64,000 nt of DNA from Chryseobacterium sp. FH2 (lineage in GTDB: Bacteria; Bacteroidota; Bacteroidia; Flavobacteriales; Weeksellaceae): NCBI RefSeq assembly GCF_001045455.1, contig NZ_LFNE01000011.1, positions 62,001 to 126,000 on the forward strand, read 5' to 3'. Position numbers and translations under genes: made by a program. Shown here one piece after another: positions 34,360 through 45,472 of the stretch (within the stretch, counting starts at the first letter, position 1; each line of letters opens with the position of its first letter). The notes beneath the pieces were generated by a model. The model was not told the origin of the DNA. It saw nothing but the letters and a program-made list of their open reading frames with translations, and searched no databases.

Positions 34360-36588
34360 ATGAAAAAAACAATTATTGCTTTATCTTTTTTGGGAACAAT
34401 ACTTACTTACGCCCAAGAAAAAAACAATAACCCGGTCAAGGAAAAACAAATTGAAGGTGTCACTATTACAAAAACTAAAAAAGCCGTTGAACAAAAAGCA
34501 GATCGTACAATTTTTGACTTTTCAGAACAACCTCAGCTTAATAACGGAAATGTCTTAGAAGGAATCAAAAAACTTCCGGGATTAGTTTCTACAGATATTG
34601 CAGGAATGATGTATCAGGGAAAAATGCTCGATGTTTACCTGAACGGAAGACCTTTAAATATCACTTCTAACGAATTAAATTCTTTCCTTGAAGGAATGCC
34701 TGCAAATTCGGTAGACAGAATTGAAGTAATTACTCAGCCCGGCGCAGAATTTCCTGCAACTTCGGGTGGTGCTATCATGAATATTATTACAAATAAAAAT
34801 GCTAATAAATATTTAACCGCTACGTATTCAGGAAATTACTCGTTTACGGATTATGATCAATTCAGAAGCAGAACTACGAATTCTATTAATTTAAATGCAA
34901 GAAACAAAATTTTCGGATGGCAATTAAATGTTGGTCAAAACTACCGCGAAAGTATGCTGAATGGTCAGCAGGACGATTTACTTACCAGTAAAACAGATAG
35001 ATACAGCCGTGGATATTTTGCTAAATCTGGATTAACTTTTGATTTAGGACAAGACAGATTATTATTAAACTACGATATTTATCACAATAATAATGATAAC
35101 TACACTTTGAGTAACGGCCACGGAGACTTACCTTTTGAAAACAATCTCAATGATTTAAGAGAAGCTTTTTATAATTCTTCAGATGTTGCTCATACCAATA
35201 ACTTGAGACAGGAAGCCGTTGTGACTTATCAAAAACGTTTTGCTGATAAATCTCAAAAACTAGATTTCCAGTTTGGATACACCAGATCAGACAGCAAATT
35301 TGCTCAGGATAATTTCTTCCAGGATGGTGAATTTGCAGATGCTCCCAATCTGCCAATCAATAGTGCAACAAGCGGTTTAAAAGATATTTTGAATAACCGT
35401 TCCGTCATGAATATTGCCAATTTCAAAATAGATTATTCTCAGCCTATAAAACTTCTTGACGGCGGAAAAGTAAGCTTTGGAGGCCTATATGAAAGGCAGG
35501 ATTTTGATACGGAAAGTTTTGGCTTAACGAACTTGGAATATCAAAGGCAAACGGCTTCAACCTATTTGGAATTTCAGGCAAAATTGAAAAAATTTGATTT
35601 TACTTTAGGTTCTCGGGCCGAAAATTATGATATTTCGGGAGTTACAAGATATTTGGATAAAGACACGAAATTGGTGGAAGGCGATTTGATTCCCTTCAAT
35701 AAATTTAAACTTTTCCCGAATGCCAGTGTTCAATATAACATGATGAACCAAGTCTATATTGCAGCGAATTACAACAAAAAGATCAGTTTACCGAGTATTT
35801 CTGCATTGAATCCGAATAACGTAACATTCTCCGGGCCAAGTACAGAAGTTAATGGTAATCCAAACTTACAGCCAACTATTTTTGATAACTACGAATTGAA
35901 AATTTCAGCTTTTGATTATGCATTTATGGGTTACAGCGTAAGTTCGGCAAGCAATCAGGTTGCGCAGATTATCAGAAAAGACGGAAGAAAATTATACAAC
36001 GAACAAGTGAATATTTCGAATATGAAAATTCATAATTTTAACGTTGGACTTCCTATTCCCTTCATGATTTTCAGTAAACCGCTAAGCGAAATCATGAAGT
36101 TTAATTTTAATCCTGACAAGATTAATTTCATGTATCTATATGCTGGTTATCAGAAACATGACATTGATAATTTAAACAATAAAGGGTTTTGGATTTTCAA
36201 TATCATGACCCAAATAATTTTGCCTAAAGACATCAAACTAACGGCAAATTACAGTTACCTGACTCCCAAAGCGGGCTATTTCTACTTTACGGCAGAAAAA
36301 CCATTCAACAATTCTTTTGACATTACGCTGACAAAAAAATTCATGGACAACCGCTTGACGCTTTCTGTTTTTGCCAATGACATTTTCAACGGACAGGTAA
36401 TGCAGGTACGTTCTAATCCACCTTCCGGAACCCCGGTTATCATTAGCAGCAAATATGATACTAGAAATTTCGGACTTTCTATTAATTATAAAATTCCGAC
36501 AAAAAATAAATTAGCAAAAGAAGACGCGAATATTTTAAATCAAACAAAAAAAGAGGATAACGGCGGTGTAATACCACAGGGACAATAA
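34360..36588 (+). CDS. Second outer-membrane beta-barrel family protein
   Basis: 742 aa with a signal peptide (residues 1-18, ending ILTYAQ). The plug-like region has MMYQGKMLDVYLNGRPLNIT and RIEVITQPGAEFPATSGGAI. The barrel includes KISLPSISALNPNNVTFSGP and NGNPNLQPTIFDNYELKIS. It shares the layout of the upstream gene (no carboxypeptidase-like N-terminus, same NGRPLN and RIEVIT blocks) but is clearly diverged from it, so the two look like an old duplication with separate roles. The tail is hydrophilic (KKEDNGGVIPQGQ). The substrate is unknown. Confidence 0.87.
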   Translation: MKKTIIALSFLGTILTYAQEKNNNPVKEKQIEGVTITKTKKAVEQKADRTIFDFSEQPQLNNGNVLEGIKKLPGLVSTDIAGMMYQGKMLDVYLNGRPLNITSNELNSFLEGMPANSVDRIEVITQPGAEFPATSGGAIMNIITNKNANKYLTATYSGNYSFTDYDQFRSRTTNSINLNARNKIFGWQLNVGQNYRESMLNGQQDDLLTSKTDRYSRGYFAKSGLTFDLGQDRLLLNYDIYHNNNDNYTLSNGHGDLPFENNLNDLREAFYNSSDVAHTNNLRQEAVVTYQKRFADKSQKLDFQFGYTRSDSKFAQDNFFQDGEFADAPNLPINSATSGLKDILNNRSVMNIANFKIDYSQPIKLLDGGKVSFGGLYERQDFDTESFGLTNLEYQRQTASTYLEFQAKLKKFDFTLGSRAENYDISGVTRYLDKDTKLVEGDLIPFNKFKLFPNASVQYNMMNQVYIAANYNKKISLPSISALNPNNVTFSGPSTEVNGNPNLQPTIFDNYELKISAFDYAFMGYSVSSASNQVAQIIRKDGRKLYNEQVNISNMKIHNFNVGLPIPFMIFSKPLSEIMKFNFNPDKINFMYLYAGYQKHDIDNLNNKGFWIFNIMTQIILPKDIKLTANYSYLTPKAGYFYFTAEKPFNNSFDITLTKKFMDNRLTLSVFANDIFNGQVMQVRSNPPSGTPVIISSKYDTRNFGLSINYKIPTKNKLAKEDANILNQTKKEDNGGVIPQGQ

Positions 36589-36608
36589 TATAATCCTAAA
36601 TAAATTAA

Positions 36609-36645
36609 GAAAACGAGTCAGCAAATATTTTGCTGACTCGTTTCT
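36609..36645 (+). terminator. Bidirectional terminator after the beta-barrel genes and thiF
   Basis: AAACGAGTCAGCAAA / TTTGCTGACTCGTTT form a 15-bp near-perfect stem with a T-rich end on each strand. It ends both the outer-membrane protein unit and the thi operon. Confidence 0.85.
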
Positions 36646-36664
36646 TTATAAAACAAAATATAAT

Positions 36665-37375
36665 TTAAAAATCAATCGTCTGAAATTTCCAGCTTAGGGT
36701 ATCGACTAACGTCATTTGATTTATATTTAATGGTAGACCCATTATTATTTTCAAAGCCTGATCCGCCATCATACTTCCCACAATTCCGGGCAGAGTACCC
36801 AAAACACCGAGACTATCGCAATCCGGAAGATTTTCATCAAAAGGAGGTTCAGGGAAAATATCTCTTAAATTTCTACTTCTATTATGATTGAAAATGGCAA
36901 TCTGTCCCAAAAAACCTAAAATGCTCCCATACACTAAAGACTTTTGCAATTTTACACAAACGTCATTAACTAAATATCTCGTTTTAAAATTATCCGAACC
37001 ATCAACAATAATATCAAATTGAGAAATAATTTCTTCCGCATTCGATTCTTCAATTTTACTTTTAATTCCGATAAAATTGACCTGATAATTCAGATTTTTC
37101 ACGAACTCTTCTGCACTTTCCACTTTCAAATTTCCAACAGAATTTTCGTTGTGAATGATTTGTCGGTTTAAATTATGCAATTCAACCTCATCAAAATCTG
37201 CAACGCCTAAAGTACCAACTCCCGCCGCAGTCAAATATTGAATAACAGGACTTCCTAAGCCTCCCGCTCCAATTACGAGAACCTTAGAATTTATTATCTT
37301 TCTTTGACCTTCCAAACCGATTTCTTCAATAAAAATCTGTCGGCTGTATCGTGCAAAAATATCTTTGTTTTTCAT
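36665..37375 (-). CDS. thiF: ThiF/MoeB/HesA-type adenylyltransferase
   Basis: 236-aa E1-like enzyme that adenylates the C-terminal Gly of ThiS so it can accept sulfur for thiazole synthesis. The nucleotide-binding block is KVLVIGAGGLGSPVIQYLTA (about residues 31-50), with DEVELHNLNRQI and the catalytic-Cys region PDCDSLGVLGTLPGIVGS. The CxxC pairs that bind zinc in MoeB/ThiF are missing (NLRDIFPEPP stands where the first would be, and there is no Cys near the C-terminus). It is the last gene of the thi operon. A role with MoaD instead of ThiS is possible, but context favours ThiS. Confidence 0.87.
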   Translation of the reverse strand: MKNKDIFARYSRQIFIEEIGLEGQRKIINSKVLVIGAGGLGSPVIQYLTAAGVGTLGVADFDEVELHNLNRQIIHNENSVGNLKVESAEEFVKNLNYQVNFIGIKSKIEESNAEEIISQFDIIVDGSDNFKTRYLVNDVCVKLQKSLVYGSILGFLGQIAIFNHNRSRNLRDIFPEPPFDENLPDCDSLGVLGTLPGIVGSMMADQALKIIMGLPLNINQMTLVDTLSWKFQTIDF

Positions 37376-37388
37376 TACCCTATTTTAA

Positions 37389-37408
37389 TTTAAACCATTA
37401 AGATTTTA
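37389..37408. repeat. 20-bp intergenic repeat unit, copy 1
   Basis: TTTAAACCATTAAGATTTTA lies between thiF and thiH and overlaps the thiH stop codon. The same 20 bases occur at 63060-63079, as one arm of a long inverted repeat. Confidence 0.6.
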
Positions 37409-38524
37409 AATTCCACTATACACAGAATCCCAATCTTTCATCACGGGATCGTAACCGGATTTTTTAATCACATTTTTGATATCCTCCATGCTCCTTTCAT
37501 CACTGGTTTCAAATTGTTCTAGAGATTCTTTATCCACTGCATAACCTCCCGGATTGGTTTTAGAGGCCGCACTCATTGCCGTAGCTCCCAATGAAATAAT
37601 ATTATTTCTGAATTTTTCGTTTTCCCTTGTAGAAATTGAAATTTCCAAATATTCATTCCAGATTCGGTACGCGCAAATTAATTGGAGTAAATCTCTATCT
37701 GACATGACAAAATTTGGTTCAATAATTCCTTCTGCAGGCCTAAGTCTTGGAAACGAAACCGAAAACTTGCTTTTCCAATATTGTTTTTGAAGATAATCGA
37801 TGTGAAGCGCATTGAAAAAACTGTCAACTCTCCAATCCTCCAAGCCAAGCAAAACTCCCAACCCCATTTTATGAATTCCGGCTTTCCCGATTCTGTCAGG
37901 CGTTTCCAAACGGAAATTGAAATTTGATTTCTTTCCTTTCGGATGATATTCTTTGTAAACTTCCTGATGATAGGTTTCCTGATACACTAAAACGGCATTC
38001 ACACCCGTATCGTGAAGCCGTCGATATTCTTCCTCTGACAAAGGTTGTACTTCAATCGAAATATTGGCAAAATGTGGTTTCAGCAAACGAACAGCATTCA
38101 GGAAATAATCAATCCCTACAATTTTATTCGCTTCTCCGCTTACCAGCAAAACATGATTTACACCCATTGATTTTAAAACCGTTGCTTCAATCATCAATTC
38201 TGTGTCAGAAAGCGTTTTTCTTTTAATGGAATTATCCAAACTAAAACCGCAGTAGGTACAAATATTCTGACATTCATTACTCAAATATAACGGCGCATAC
38301 AACTGAATCGTTTTGCCGAAACGTTTTTGGGTGATTTGCTGAGTCATTTTCGCCATCATCTCTAATTTCTGAGAAGCAGCAGGTGAAAGAAAATTCAGGA
38401 AATCTTCTATTGTTTTATTATTTTTCTGAAGACTTTTTTCAACATCGGATAAAGTCACTTTTTCAAGTTTCGCTTTTACCTCATCCCATTGATATTTTTC
38501 AAAAAAATCTTTAAAACTTTTCAT
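37406..38524 (-). CDS. thiH: 2-iminoacetate synthase (tyrosine lyase), radical SAM
   Basis: 372-aa radical SAM enzyme that splits tyrosine to dehydroglycine (2-iminoacetate) and p-cresol for thiazole formation. The cluster motif CQNICTYCGFS (CxxxCxxC, about residues 86-96) is intact. The following blocks MGVNHVLLVSGEANKIVGID and SVSFPRLRPAEG fit ThiH. It acts together with ThiG, ThiS and ThiF. A 30-bp gap to thiF holds the repeat unit. The presence of thiH, and no thiO, means tyrosine rather than glycine is the precursor. Confidence 0.95.
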   Translation of the reverse strand: MKSFKDFFEKYQWDEVKAKLEKVTLSDVEKSLQKNNKTIEDFLNFLSPAASQKLEMMAKMTQQITQKRFGKTIQLYAPLYLSNECQNICTYCGFSLDNSIKRKTLSDTELMIEATVLKSMGVNHVLLVSGEANKIVGIDYFLNAVRLLKPHFANISIEVQPLSEEEYRRLHDTGVNAVLVYQETYHQEVYKEYHPKGKKSNFNFRLETPDRIGKAGIHKMGLGVLLGLEDWRVDSFFNALHIDYLQKQYWKSKFSVSFPRLRPAEGIIEPNFVMSDRDLLQLICAYRIWNEYLEISISTRENEKFRNNIISLGATAMSAASKTNPGGYAVDKESLEQFETSDERSMEDIKNVIKKSGYDPVMKDWDSVYSGI

Positions 38525-38535
38525 AAAATTAAATT

Positions 38536-39312
38536 TTAATCAAATAAAAAAGAAGTCAGCGGGCTTGATGCTTCTGCATGTTGTGCAATTGCTCCTAATC
38601 CGGATTCAAAAGCTCTTCTTCCGGCAATTACGCCTTCTTTAAAAGCCAATGCCATATTCACAGGATTTCCTGCGACCGCAATCGCTGTATTTACCAAAAC
38701 CGCATCAGCGCCCATTTCCATTGCCTTTGCTGCATCGGAAGGTGCGCCAATTCCAGCGTCAACAACAACAGGAACATTGCTTTGGCTGATAATTATTTCT
38801 AAAAAATCCAATGTTCTCAAACCTTTATTTGTACCAATCGGCGCTCCCAAAGGCATCACAACTGCTGTTCCTGCATCTTCGAGACGTTTGCATAAAACCG
38901 GATCGGCGTGAATGTAAGGCATTACAATAAATCCTAATTTTGCCAATGCTTCTGCTGCGTACAGGGTTTCAATCGGGTCAGGCAAGAGATATTTGGGATC
39001 AGGATGAATTTCCAGCTTTACCCAATTGGTTTCCAGCGCTTCTCTTGCCAATTGTGCAGCAAGAACAGCTTCTTTCGCTGTTCTTGCTCCGGATGTGTTT
39101 GGTAAAAGATGGGTTTTTGCAGGTTTTAAGGCATTCAACAAATCATCTTCTGAAGATTGGGAGTCGATACGCTTCAAGGCCATTGTTACCATCTCGCTTC
39201 CTGAAGCAACAATGGAATCGGTCATTTCCGAAAGATTTCCGAATTTTCCTGTTCCTAAAAACAGTCTCGATTCAAAAACTCTGTCTGCTATTAGTAATGG
39301 TTGATTTTTCAT
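38536..39312 (-). CDS. thiG: Thiazole synthase
   Basis: 258-aa TIM-barrel enzyme that joins deoxyxylulose 5-phosphate, dehydroglycine and ThiS-thiocarboxylate into the thiazole phosphate. The N-terminal block [20 protein letters not shown], the segment [20 protein letters not shown] with its Schiff-base Lys, and [20 protein letters not shown] are all present. It begins 40 bp after thiE and ends 11 bp before thiH. Confidence 0.96.
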   Translation of the reverse strand: MKNQPLLIADRVFESRLFLGTGKFGNLSEMTDSIVASGSEMVTMALKRIDSQSSEDDLLNALKPAKTHLLPNTSGARTAKEAVLAAQLAREALETNWVKLEIHPDPKYLLPDPIETLYAAEALAKLGFIVMPYIHADPVLCKRLEDAGTAVVMPLGAPIGTNKGLRTLDFLEIIISQSNVPVVVDAGIGAPSDAAKAMEMGADAVLVNTAIAVAGNPVNMALAFKEGVIAGRRAFESGLGAIAQHAEASSPLTSFLFD

Positions 39313-39352
39313 ATAAATATTTTTATTTTTTTAAGACCATGTAATCACTATT

Positions 39353-39967
39353 TCATTGCATTGCTGTTTTAAATTCATTGATAATGGAAGGCTGGTGGGT
39401 AATTTGTCCTGAAACTGCAACTCCGTGAATTCCGATTTGCTGTAATAATTCTATATCATTTAAAATCACTCCTCCAATGGCGAATATTTTTGGAATTTCT
39501 AATGATTTTTCTTTTAAATTTTGGATGATTTTTTGATAACCTTCAAAACCTAAAATCGGACTTAACTGTTCTTTGGTTGAAGTAAATCTTAAAGGCCCCA
39601 AACCAATATAATCACACGGCTCATTCATCCTTTGGAGAACATCTGAGATTGTATTTGCCGTTCCTCCGATAATTTTGCTTTCTCCTAAAATATATCTCGC
39701 AATATCAATGGATACATCTTTTAAACCTAAATGAACTCCGTCTGCATCAATCTTTTTTGCAATCTGAACATCGTCATTAATAATACAAACCGTGTGATTG
39801 TCTGAGCATAGCCTTTTTGAGATTTCACAAAGTTTGACAAATTCACTTTGAGGAGCATTTTTCCAGCGAACCTGAATCCATTTTATACCATTATCAAGAG
39901 CTTTTCGGATATTTAATTCCTGGTCTTCTCTTGTAAATCCCTGAGAAATGTATTGTAATTTTTCCAT
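39353..39967 (-). CDS. thiE: Thiamine-phosphate synthase
   Basis: 204-aa TIM-barrel enzyme that couples HMP pyrophosphate to thiazole phosphate to give thiamine phosphate. Typical blocks are IKWIQVRWKN, CIINDDVQIAKKIDADGVHL, GLGPLRFTSTKEQLSPILGF and IFAIGGVILNDIELL. These keep the NDD-type pyrophosphate site, the VHLG segment and the GLGP/TST phosphate-binding loop, so this is the likely active copy of the two ThiE-like genes in the operon. It starts 2 bp after the thiD stop. Confidence 0.93.
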   Translation of the reverse strand: MEKLQYISQGFTREDQELNIRKALDNGIKWIQVRWKNAPQSEFVKLCEISKRLCSDNHTVCIINDDVQIAKKIDADGVHLGLKDVSIDIARYILGESKIIGGTANTISDVLQRMNEPCDYIGLGPLRFTSTKEQLSPILGFEGYQKIIQNLKEKSLEIPKIFAIGGVILNDIELLQQIGIHGVAVSGQITHQPSIINEFKTAMQ

Positions 39968-39969
39968 TA

Positions 39970-40691
39970 TTAATTTGAATGAAATCCCAGCAAAGCAGGA
40001 TTACTTGTTAAAAATTTTTCGATGTATAACTTCCCGCTTCGACAGGCTTCTTCTAAATTTTTCCCCAAACCTAAATAACTCGCAATCGCAGAGGAAAGTA
40101 CACAACCCGAACCATGTTTCGGATAATATACTGAAGTGTCACCATTTGGCTGAATTGGGATTTCTTTCCCCTTGACCGTTAAAATGTCTGTTCCCAACTT
40201 ATCGTTTCTGTGTCCTCCTTTAATTAAAACTGAAATTGAATTTTCTGTTTTTTTTAACAGATTACTTTCCTTTAAAACCTGGTATTCATTATAGTTTGGA
40301 GTAATTAAATCTATTTGTTGTAAAATATTTTCCAAGTGCGGAATCGTGTTTACATCAAAAAAAGAAAACTTGGAAGTGCTTTTCAGAACCGGGTCCCAGA
40401 TAATTTTTGTTTCAGTATTAACAGATTTTATTTTTTCTACAATTTGAGTTAAAAATGCAGTATCTTTTACAATTCCAATTTTAACAGCTTCAACGCAATA
40501 ATTTTTCATTAAAACATCAATTGCCAATAAAATGTCTTCCAAAGGCTGCCAATTTAGGCTCAGGCATTGAGATTCTGTCTGAACTGTCATTGCTGTACAA
40601 ATTCCTAATCCGTAAACTTTTAACTGTTCAAAGGTTTTAATATCTGCCAACAAACCTGCTCCGCCACTTGGATCGTAGCCCGCAATACTCA

Positions 40692-40716
<25 letters not shown>
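39970..40716 (-). CDS. thiD: Hydroxymethylpyrimidine/phosphomethylpyrimidine kinase
   Basis: 248-aa ribokinase-like enzyme that phosphorylates HMP and HMP-P. It has the N-terminal SIAGYDPSGGAGLLADIKTF (about residues 10-29), the substrate block GICTAMTVQTESQCLSLNWQ and the C-terminal ATP/anion-hole block KHGSGCVLSSAIASYLGLGK. It overlaps the upstream ThiE-like gene by 25 bp and ends 2 bp before thiE, so all three are translated from one message. Confidence 0.95.
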
Positions 40717-43099
<2,383 letters not shown>

Positions 43100-43108
43100 T
43101 TATGAGAA

Positions 43109-43315
43109 TTAACCGCCTTGTGTAGCAGTGATAATTAAAATTGAATCTTTGTCGTTGAGAAATGTTCCCGCCCAGAATGGCTGCGGAATAATGCGATTGT
43201 TGAGCGCTACTGCGATACCCTTCCTTTTTTGGGGTATTTCAATAGTTAATAATGCTTCCAGCGTTTCGGGAAGTATATCAAAAGTTCTGAGTGTGTGATT
43301 AATTGTGAGCTCCAT
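43109..43315 (-). CDS. thiS: Sulfur-carrier protein ThiS
   Basis: 68-aa ubiquitin-like protein ending in the required Gly-Gly (ITATQGG). It is adenylated by ThiF and carries sulfur as a thiocarboxylate to ThiG. The middle has VALNNRIIPQPFWAG, the typical ThiS beta-grasp strand. It is the first gene of the operon, just downstream of the TPP riboswitch. Confidence 0.95.
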   Translation of the reverse strand: MELTINHTLRTFDILPETLEALLTIEIPQKRKGIAVALNNRIIPQPFWAGTFLNDKDSILIITATQGG

Positions 43316-43384
43316 TCCTAAATTTTTAAATACACTTTAGGAATGCCCATCATTGTACAATAGAATGTACAGCAAGTCATCTCA

Positions 43385-43480
43385 CTTTTCCCTACGCTAG
43401 TATGATCTAGAAATCAGGTTCAAAGGGTAAAATCTCAGCCTGTTTTATAATGTTTTATAAACAGACACCCCTAAAGTTGG
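43385..43480 (-). ncRNA. TPP (thi-box) riboswitch of the thi operon
   Basis: On the minus strand the blocks are GGGGTGTCTG, an extended P3-like arm (TTATAAAACATTATAAAACA), GGCTGAGA, ACCC, GAACCTGA, GATCATACTAGCG and TAGGGA. All conserved THI-element positions are present. Downstream, TGTACA-TTCTAT-TGTACA forms a small hairpin between the aptamer and the thiS ATG that may belong to the expression platform. Confidence 0.95.
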
Positions 43481-43526
43481 GGCGAAGTTAGACATTTTTT
43501 TGAAATGAACAAAATTTGGTTTAAAT

Positions 43527-43564
43527 AAAAAAGACTGTTCCGGATTGAGACAGTCTTTTTTATT
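43527..43564 (-). terminator. Terminator after the pseudouridine synthase gene
   Basis: AAAAAAGACTGT / ACAGTCTTTTTT form a strong stem with T-runs on both strands. It separates the panB-rluA unit from the thi operon leader. Confidence 0.8.
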
Positions 43565-43586
43565 TTTTAATTTAATTATCGTAGGC

Positions 43587-44267
43587 TTAGCCATTTTCAC
43601 AAGCTCTCCAAATCGCATCATTTTGCGGAACGGGAGCAATAATTTCAATATTCTCTTTAGTGACAGGATGTATAAATTCCAGTTTTCTGGCGTGAAGATT
43701 AATTCCTCCATCCGGATTTGAACGGGGTGAACCATATTTTAAATCCCCTTTTATAGGAACTCCTGTTTTCGATAGCTGAGCTCTGATTTGATGATGCCTT
43801 CCTGTTTCCAAATCAATTTCTAGAAGAAGATAACTATCTAAACTTTTAATGACATTGTAAGTTAGGATTGCTTCTTTTGCTCCATCTGTTGCTTTTGGAA
43901 AAACAATTGCTTTATTATTTTTTTCGTTTTTCTTTAAATAATGAACCAGCCTTTGATTCTGAGGAATCATATCTTTTGCTACAACAGCCCAATACGTCTT
44001 TTTAACTTCGCGATTTTTAACCATCTGAGTCAACCGGGACAAAGCTTTGGATGTTTTAGCATAAATCACCAAACCCGAAGTCGGTCTGTCAATACGATGA
44101 ACCAAACCCAGAAACACGTTTCCGGGTTTAGCATCTCGTTTTTTTATAAAATTTTTAATTGATTCTAATAAAGATTCGTCGCCGGTTTTATCGCCCTGTA
44201 CAAGCTGCCCGACTTTTTTATTAATCACCAAAAGATGGTTGTCCTCATAAACAATCTGCTCCTCCAT
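43587..44267 (-). CDS. RluA-family pseudouridine synthase
   Basis: 226 aa. It isomerises uridine to pseudouridine in rRNA or tRNA. The catalytic Asp lies in LVHRIDRPTSGLVIYAKTSK (about residues 57-76). The later blocks LETGRHHQIRAQLSKTGVPI and GDLKYGSPRSNPDGGINLHA are typical of the family. There is no N-terminal S4 domain, so it is a short form. The target base cannot be read. It starts 3 bp after the small membrane protein gene stop. Confidence 0.92.
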   Translation of the reverse strand: MEEQIVYEDNHLLVINKKVGQLVQGDKTGDESLLESIKNFIKKRDAKPGNVFLGLVHRIDRPTSGLVIYAKTSKALSRLTQMVKNREVKKTYWAVVAKDMIPQNQRLVHYLKKNEKNNKAIVFPKATDGAKEAILTYNVIKSLDSYLLLEIDLETGRHHQIRAQLSKTGVPIKGDLKYGSPRSNPDGGINLHARKLEFIHPVTKENIEIIAPVPQNDAIWRACENG

Positions 44268-44270
44268 GAT

Positions 44271-44594
44271 TTACTGACGATAAGTAGGCCTGTTTACAAA
44301 TGAAAGAATAATCCCACCCAAAAGCCCAATAGTCTTTAGTGATGCAAGTTTAGAATCTTCCGGTAAAAAGGCTCCTATTACACAAATCGCAGCCGCTGCA
44401 TACATTGCATACATAAAATTTTTATTTGTAAGTAAAGGTGCCTGCAGAAAAAAGCTTATCCCAATAAGAATATAGAAAACCTTTCTTGAAAGTAAATGAT
44501 TAATTTCGGGAGAGAAGAAATTAAACCATCCAGCCGCAAGACAAATCAATGCGACAACAGATAAAATTCCTTGTATAGATTGTTGGTTTTTCAT
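44271..44594 (-). CDS. Small four-helix membrane protein, unknown function
   Basis: 107 aa, nearly all hydrophobic: four helices at about residues 10-27, 38-52, 62-77 and 85-101 (for example GILSVVALICLAAGWFNFFS and YAMYAAAAICVIGAFL). It has 3-bp gaps to both panB and the pseudouridine synthase, so it is clearly part of that operon. I do not recognise the family. Confidence 0.78.
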   Translation of the reverse strand: MKNQQSIQGILSVVALICLAAGWFNFFSPEINHLLSRKVFYILIGISFFLQAPLLTNKNFMYAMYAAAAICVIGAFLPEDSKLASLKTIGLLGGIILSFVNRPTYRQ

Positions 44595-44597
44595 TAA

Positions 44598-45413
44598 TTA
44601 GTAGCTTTCGTTTTCGTTAGGGAAATCCTGTCCTTTTACATCTTTCACATACTGAGCTACCGCTCCCGTGATTTCAGTATACAAATCAAGATATCTTCTT
44701 AAAAATTTCGGGCTGAAACCCTTGTTCATTCCCACCATATCATGATACACCAAAACCTGACCGTCACAATGAAGACCTGCCCCGATTCCGATTGTTGGAA
44801 TTGAAATAGCCTCTGTCACTTTTTTAGCTAAATCTGCCGGAATTTTCTCTAAAACCACACCAAAACATCCTAATTCTTCCAAAATTTGAGCATCAGCAAT
44901 TAATTTTTCAGCTTCAGCTTCTTCTTTTGCTCTTACTTTATATGTTCCGAATTTATAGATTGACTGAGGCGTTAATCCCAAATGTCCCATTACAGGAATT
45001 CCAGCATTGATAATTTTTTTAATAGATTTTGAAATTTCCTTTCCTCCTTCAATTTTCACTGCGTGAGCTCCTCCTTCTTTCATCATTCTTACTGCAGACT
45101 CCAATGCCTTCTCAGGATTACTCTGATATGTCCCGAAAGGTAAATCAGCAATAACCAAAGCCCTGTCAGTTCCTCTGACTACACTTTGAGAATGGTAAAT
45201 CATCTGATCCAGAGTAATTGGCAACGTCGTTTCAAAACCCGCCATCACATTAGCTGCAGAATCTCCTATCAGGATAGCATCAATTCCCCCCGCATCTACC
45301 ATTTTCGCAGTCGTATAATCGTATGCCGTAAGCATCGTTATTTTCTCCTTGTCGAATTTCATTTTACGCAAGGTTTCAGTCGTAACTTTTTTAATTTCAG
45401 AATGAACAGACAT
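44598..45413 (-). CDS. panB: 3-Methyl-2-oxobutanoate hydroxymethyltransferase
   Basis: 271-aa TIM-barrel enzyme of pantothenate (CoA) synthesis. It transfers a hydroxymethyl group from methylene-THF to ketoisovalerate. Metal-binding and active-site blocks are MLTAYDYTTAKMVDAGGIDA, LIGDSAANVMAGFETTLPIT, GAHAVKIEGG, PVMGHLGLTPQSI and PTIGIGAGLHCDGQVLVYHD. Pantothenate partners panC and panD are not in this window. It is the first gene of the panB-membrane protein-rluA unit. Confidence 0.96.
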   Translation of the reverse strand: MSVHSEIKKVTTETLRKMKFDKEKITMLTAYDYTTAKMVDAGGIDAILIGDSAANVMAGFETTLPITLDQMIYHSQSVVRGTDRALVIADLPFGTYQSNPEKALESAVRMMKEGGAHAVKIEGGKEISKSIKKIINAGIPVMGHLGLTPQSIYKFGTYKVRAKEEAEAEKLIADAQILEELGCFGVVLEKIPADLAKKVTEAISIPTIGIGAGLHCDGQVLVYHDMVGMNKGFSPKFLRRYLDLYTEITGAVAQYVKDVKGQDFPNENESY

Positions 45414-45435
45414 AATTTATCTATTTTTAAAAGTT

Positions 45436-45458
45436 AAAAAGTCGGCTTCCGCCGACTC
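45436..45458 (-). terminator. Terminator of the Crp-family gene
   Basis: On the minus strand, GTCGGC-GGAA-GCCGAC is a perfect 6-bp GC-rich stem followed by TTTTTAAC. It separates the regulator gene from panB. Confidence 0.8.
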
Positions 45459-45472
45459 AAGTTTTGTATGAT

